Of a DNA stretch of 64,000 bases, positions 60,135 to 64,000 are shown piece after piece. Both the position numbers and the translations under genes were made by a program. A model generated the notes under the pieces. It was given only the letters and a program-made list of their open reading frames with translations, was not told where the DNA came from and searched no databases. This DNA comes from an uncultured Acetatifactor sp. Its GTDB lineage: Bacteria; Bacillota; Clostridia; Lachnospirales; Lachnospiraceae. The DNA is taken from assembly GCA_910588225.1 (NCBI GenBank), contig CAJUQT010000002.1, positions 83,311 through 147,310 of the forward strand, given 5' to 3'. Position 1 is the stretch's first letter; every line of letters begins with the position of its first letter.

Positions 60135-60341
60135 TTCTGTTTTCTGTTTGTCCAGGTCAGATAGAGGATTAATGTCACTTTCGTCAACCAGCGGTTTTGC
60201 CTCCCCAGGGAGCTCATCGGCGGGGGCCGGTTCCGACGGGGCCTGTATGGGTTCCGGTGCAGACATGGGCAGGGCTGTGCTGAATATTGCAATTCCTAAT
60301 ACAGATGCGAGTAACATGGTTTTTAAGGTGTTTTTCTTCAT
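60126..60341 (-). CDS. Small secreted peptide precursor
   Basis: The 71-residue product has a clear signal peptide (MKKNTLKTMLLASVLGIAIF, cut probably near residue 25-28) and a short Pro/Glu-rich mature part ending DKQKTELQ. AAGGAGA precedes the ATG. It overlaps the last nine bases of the RRNPP-type regulator tail to tail. Such a small exported protein next to a TPR regulator suggests a signalling pair, with the peptide processed from its C-terminus. The inverted repeat at 60405-60450 lies just upstream. Confidence 0.7.
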   Translation of the reverse strand: MKKNTLKTMLLASVLGIAIFSTALPMSAPEPIQAPSEPAPADELPGEAKPLVDESDINPLSDLDKQKTELQ

Positions 60342-60404
60342 GATGGAATGTCTCCTTTTTAAAAATTTTCGCTTTTTATTTTATCATATGGCATGGAATT
60401 GGAC

Positions 60405-60450
60405 AATACGTCGAATTAGTTGCGATAGACGGCAACTAATTCGACGTATT
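60405..60450. promoter_or_regulatory. Perfect 19-bp-arm inverted repeat upstream of the peptide gene
   Basis: AATACGTCGAATTAGTTGC and its exact reverse complement flank an eight-base loop. It begins 64 bases upstream of the peptide gene start. No T run follows, so it is not a standard terminator. It is a candidate operator, maybe for the neighbouring regulator, or a cruciform site. Confidence 0.6.
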
Positions 60451-60459
60451 GACGGTTGT

Positions 60460-60762
60460 AGGAGCAGAACTTATAATACAACTATATACATATGTGTTGT
60501 TTATTTGAAAATGTAGTATTGTTTTTTGTATCATCTGATGCTGGTTATAAAGGGGAAGGGAAATGATTCCGTTGCGAAGGGGGACAGCATTATTTGGAAG
60601 CTGGCTATGCACAGGGGAGTGACATCTCCATCAATGGAGATAAGGACTCAAATGAATTAAAGGGAGTGATGCCGTTGAATATTGAGTAAGCATTGAGGGT
60701 GTATTATTTATTGTACTGTAATATGTCACAGATTTGACAATTTAAAGACAGGGGGAAACTTT
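60460..60762. other. Intergenic stretch before the exported-protein gene
   Basis: About 300 bases with no gene. TTGACA-like (TTTGACAA, about 60733) and AT-rich runs may be promoter parts of the gene that follows. Small frames present are not convincing. Confidence 0.35.
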
Positions 60763-61463
60763 ATAAGAATTCTAAAAAATGGTTAAAAATATTTTGTGCA
60801 GCAATGGTATGTATGCTATTTCCGTTAAAAGCATTGGCAGCCGACATATATAGTTCGTGGGGGACGATACCAGCTTCAACATTAAATGATCCGGCAAATG
60901 TTACATATAACTATCGCGCAGCGCTGCGGCACGAATTGGGATCGGCGACAGGAACGGCTCAGATTTATGGTGATAAAGACATTCCACAGTCCTATGCAGG
61001 GGCAATGGCAGAGTTGTATAGTACGACTGGGACACTTTTAGCCGCAAGCCGTTGGAATTATAACAATTCTGGACCCACGCGAAATATTGCGGCAAATATT
61101 ACATATTATGGTTCTCGCTCGCTATATTGTAAAGCAACTTTTGGCGTTATGAGCAGTGTCGGAGAAAAGATATTTACTGCACAGACATCTTCTGCAATAA
61201 CTCGTTCGGTGAGGAATGCTGTAGCAATAAATGAAAATGGTTTAAGATACGGAAGTGGTCTGGCGAATGAAAAAGTTGATTTGATTTTGGTCGAAGGTGA
61301 CAGTGGAAAAGAGGGATATGTTTATTATCAGGATTTATATGGTGTGCCGGCTGAAACATGGGATGAATATCTGGAGAAGATAGAAACATGTGAAAAGAGC
61401 AGAACATTGTCGGTCTATGATGAATCCGGTATGAATATGATTGATAGTTTTACAATAGACTAA
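60763..61463 (+). CDS. Exported protein with a damaged start codon
   Basis: In frame upstream of ATG 60804 the sequence reads KNSKKWLKIFCAA then MVCMLFPLKALAA, a whole signal peptide cut near ALAAD. GGGGG stands at 60751, where a start would be expected at about 60763, but ATAAG is present where ATGAAG would fit: one G seems lost. Without it, translation must begin at 60804 with a shortened signal (219 aa). The mature part is beta-rich, with no family I recognise, ending in a Glu-rich tail. The lipoprotein gene 40 bases downstream is probably co-transcribed. Confidence 0.55.
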
Positions 61464-61503
61464 TGACAGAAGTATTAGACTTATAACCTGAAGGGGGATA
61501 AGG

Positions 61504-62259
61504 ATGAAGAAAAAGATATTTCCTTTGGTTCTATCCGCCGTATTTCTTCTGAGTGCCTGCGGCAGTCCTGAGAAGGAGGATAATCCTGTTGATTTGAAAG
61601 AGATCTTCGGATGTGATTTTTCGCAGGTGAAAGATGCCTTTCAATGGCCTATGGAAGAAGCCGGGAAGCAGGAACTGTCCATTGACTCTCAGCCGGAAAA
61701 ATTGTATGGCTACTCTATCGAACTGAATGACGTTACGTTTTTAGGAGAAGAGGCTTCCAGTGTCTATATGCAATTCCTGGGAGAGACCGAAGAGGAGGCA
61801 GGACTGACACTGATTTATGCACAGTATTCTGAAGAACAGCAGATGGATCAGGTCAGGGATCAAATGACAGACATATGGGGGGAGCCGAGGCAACAGATGT
61901 ACTGTTCCTGGCCGGGAAGAGTTTACTGGCTGGATAAGTTGGCAATAGGCGTCAGGTATAATACGCCTTCTTACTGTCTGCAGGAAGAGAGTGAAGAGAA
62001 AATCATGTGGGGCAGTGAAGAGGATGTGGCCTATGCGTTAAAAGATTGTGAGAATCCGGAAGGGGTCTATGAATCCTGGTCTCTTTACTCCCGCATTTAT
62101 GCACAGTCCATGACAAATGACTGGGAGCAGGTGAAGAAGGAGCCGCTGGTCACAGGAGTCATGTTTAAAGACGCAGGTCCCCTTGAATATAAGGATAAAA
62201 ATGTTGTCATTCTGGATGGATTTAACCTGTGTATGAGCCGGATCCTGAATGGCGAGTGA
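61504..62259 (+). CDS. Lipoprotein, 251 aa
   Basis: Signal MKKKIFPLVLSAVFLLSAC with lipid Cys at residue 19. The mature part is acidic with a DFSQVKDAFQWP start and several Trp, no known domain. GGGGGAT precedes the ATG. It follows the exported-protein gene closely, and both may be surface proteins of one operon. Confidence 0.7.
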   Translation: MKKKIFPLVLSAVFLLSACGSPEKEDNPVDLKEIFGCDFSQVKDAFQWPMEEAGKQELSIDSQPEKLYGYSIELNDVTFLGEEASSVYMQFLGETEEEAGLTLIYAQYSEEQQMDQVRDQMTDIWGEPRQQMYCSWPGRVYWLDKLAIGVRYNTPSYCLQEESEEKIMWGSEEDVAYALKDCENPEGVYESWSLYSRIYAQSMTNDWEQVKKEPLVTGVMFKDAGPLEYKDKNVVILDGFNLCMSRILNGE

Positions 62260-62297
62260 CTGTGAAGGGCAGTCAGGAGAGGACAGCCTGTCTAAAA

Positions 62298-62341
62298 CAG
62301 AGGCGGGGAGATGACTTACATAAGTCACTTCCCTGCCTCTG
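62298..62341 (+). terminator. Terminator after the lipoprotein gene
   Basis: CAGAGGC and GCCTCTG at the base and TGACTTA/TAAGTCA in the middle make a long hairpin, followed by AATTTTC. Confidence 0.75.
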
Positions 62342-62539
62342 AATTTTCAGGGCTGAAAGGGAGCAAAGCTGGCAGGAAGGAACACAGGTATAAAATATTA
62401 CCTCTTACCACCTCTGGTTCACCTCTTGCGCAGAAACGGTTTACAGATTTTGGACTTTCTGTATACTGAAACTATATGCTTTATATGTTCAGCGCGCCGA
62501 AAGAATTTCATTCAATTTATCAAAGCGAAGGTGAGAGGT

Positions 62540-64000
62540 ATGAAAAAAGCAAGACACAGCAATCTTATAAGCCAGTATACTTTTCAGACAAAGGGAGTCT
62601 GGAAGAATTTTGCAGGCCTGATCCTGCTGTCCCTGTTCCTGGCTGTTTTTGGCGTCTTAAATGCATCCTGTCTGAAGCTGTTTGTAGACATTGCTTCAGG
62701 CGGGAGCAGTGTTTCTGTTTTGGAAGCGGTCCTTTTTTCCTTTTTAGTCATTACCGCACAGACATTATTTAATTCACTGAAATCTATTCTGAATGTAAAA
62801 ACGCAGAATAAAATAGCCAGGACAGCGAAGCTCAGGCTTTTGAAACAGATTGAAAGGTCCTCTTTTTTAGAGCTGTCAAAGTATCATAGCGGAGATTTAC
62901 TCACCCGGATTTCCGATGATACGGATATCTGCGCAAAAATACTTCCGGATATTGGCTCCTCCATTTTTATGGGGGCAGCGAGCTGTATTGCTTCCTTGAT
63001 TTATGCTTTTGTGTTGAACTGGAAATTAGCTGTTCTCTGTATATTGCTTTCTCCTCTGGCAGTACTTTGGAGCAGGCTTGTATTACCGTTTGTTCAAAAA
63101 TATACCGCATTAACCCGCCAGAAAGAAAGTGAGATCAGATCCTTCAGTCAGGAAGAAATTTCATATATTCCCGTTATAAAAAGTTTTCTATCCTATCGTC
63201 AGTCTCAGGAACGATTTGGAAATAAATTCGGAGAACTTTCCCGTGCAAAGGTTTTATCTGCTATGGCCAATGCTGTATTAAGCGGCGGTGCCAATGTGGT
63301 GGGCTTCTTTTCCTTTATTGGAACAGCAGCATTTGGTGCCTGCCTGGCTTTAAAGGGGGAAGTCACTGCCGGCACGATTGTGGGGCTTCTCCAAGTGTTA
63401 AACTATATTGTCTGGCCGTTTACGGAGCTGATGCCGCTGCTGGGAGAGTTTCAGGAAGGAAAAGCAGCACGAGCCAGAATCAGGGAGCTCGAAGAAATTC
63501 CATGTGAGGAAGAGGAACAGGATACAGATTTGAATTGTGATAAAGTATTTCTTGAATTACAGAATATTTCCTTTTCTTATGGCACGGATGCGGATGTGAT
63601 TTTGCGGAATGTAGACATGAAATTAGAAGGCAGGCAGTTTGTGGGGGTAATCGGCCCCAGCGGATGTGGGAAGAGCACCTTTATGCAGCTGCTGACAGCC
63701 ATTTACAGGCCGTCTGAGGGAACCATCTGCCTTACGGATGGAAAATGCCGTGTGGAAGGAACCTCTATAAGAAAATATATCTCATATGTGCCCCAGGATC
63801 ACCTGCTGATCAGCGGAACGGTAGCTGATAATATTGCTTTTGGAGCAGAAGATTATGAAATGAAGGACGTGATTTCGGCGGCCAGGCGAGCAGGAATCCA
63901 TGATGTAATTAATGCTTTGCCGGAACAGTATCTGACGCAGGTACAGGAAAAAGGCACAAACTTTTCCTTTGGTCAGGCACAGCGTATTGCTATTGCACGG
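62540..64000 (+). CDS. ABC transporter, fused permease and ATPase (partial, runs off the window)
   Basis: From ATG 62540 (GAGAGG upstream) the frame stays open to the window edge (487 codons). It has an exporter membrane domain with six segments (about residues 20-300; IERSSFLELSKYHSGDLLTRI is the first coupling part), then an ATPase domain: Walker A GVIGPSGCGKST (about 375), Q-loop YVPQDHLLISGTVADNIAFG (about 415) and signature NFSFGQAQRIAIAR (about 475, a variant of LSGGQ). Walker B is beyond the edge. Substrate unknown; this type often exports peptides, drugs or lipids. Confidence 0.9.
   Translation, partial: MKKARHSNLISQYTFQTKGVWKNFAGLILLSLFLAVFGVLNASCLKLFVDIASGGSSVSVLEAVLFSFLVITAQTLFNSLKSILNVKTQNKIARTAKLRLLKQIERSSFLELSKYHSGDLLTRISDDTDICAKILPDIGSSIFMGAASCIASLIYAFVLNWKLAVLCILLSPLAVLWSRLVLPFVQKYTALTRQKESEIRSFSQEEISYIPVIKSFLSYRQSQERFGNKFGELSRAKVLSAMANAVLSGGANVVGFFSFIGTAAFGACLALKGEVTAGTIVGLLQVLNYIVWPFTELMPLLGEFQEGKAARARIRELEEIPCEEEEQDTDLNCDKVFLELQNISFSYGTDADVILRNVDMKLEGRQFVGVIGPSGCGKSTFMQLLTAIYRPSEGTICLTDGKCRVEGTSIRKYISYVPQDHLLISGTVADNIAFGAEDYEMKDVISAARRAGIHDVINALPEQYLTQVQEKGTNFSFGQAQRIAIAR

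Noticed and set aside
1..64000. tRNA and rRNA genes
   Set aside because: I scanned for cloverleaf and rRNA signatures by eye, including at the accessory-region edges, and found none I could support.

Overview
The window looks like a chromosome segment of an endospore-forming gut Lachnospiraceae (Clostridia, Bacillota). It carries an intact spoIIID with a sigma-E-type promoter, a small (p)ppGpp synthetase, murA, galE, strong AGGAGG-type ribosome sites, and family proteins typical of that group. Housekeeping blocks (about 18.4-33.7 kb and 58.2-64 kb) are split by two accessory regions.

Region 1 (about 0.7-18.1 kb) is a defence island built at spoIIID. Three truncated copies of the spoIIID 5' end (1545, 5788, 6349), two of them with the same sigma-E-like promoter, lie upstream of the intact gene at 18097. 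Between them sit an RloA-like ATPase with a wrecked RloB-like partner, a Kiwa pair (kwaA-kwaB), an ankyrin remnant, a MNT/HEPN pair, and a compact four-gene cassette (7274-17865): a CoiA-like zinc protein, a coiled-coil protein with an AAA-like core lacking Walker A, an unknown protein, and a 1748-aa DEAH helicase with a DUF1998 end resembling DruE of Druantia. The pattern suggests repeated insertion at spoIIID, each event leaving an old 5' end behind.

The first housekeeping block (18.4-33.7 kb) holds a TetR regulator with a DUF1266 protein, a DUF4317 protein, an LprI-like lipoprotein, galE, a hemolysin III-type membrane protein, a RelQ-like synthetase, a flavin reductase, two polytopic GT-C-like membrane proteins, a G5/LysM/M23 wall hydrolase and murA.

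Region 2 (about 33.8-58.1 kb) is a second accessory region. It opens with a C-type-lectin-like remnant broken at a G7 tract, a short tyrosine recombinase and three tandem paralogous lipoproteins. It continues into a GC-rich mobile element: sigma-like regulator, surface proteins, MT-A70 methyltransferase, a VirD4/HerA-like ATPase, a replication-relaxation protein, an amidoligase and gamma-glutamylcyclotransferase pair, DUF5049 and DUF4314 proteins, and two overlapping large serine recombinases. No canonical relaxase or full type IV secretion set is visible, so it may be a mobilisable or unconventional integrative element. It ends with a frameshifted TetR gene and repeat-rich DNA.

The right end (58.2-64 kb) has a large XRE/TPR regulator of RRNPP type, a tail-to-tail gene for a small secreted peptide, a perfect 19-bp-arm inverted repeat upstream of the peptide gene, two exported proteins, and the start of an ABC exporter cut by the window edge. 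Assignments rest on motifs recognised by eye; no database search was run.
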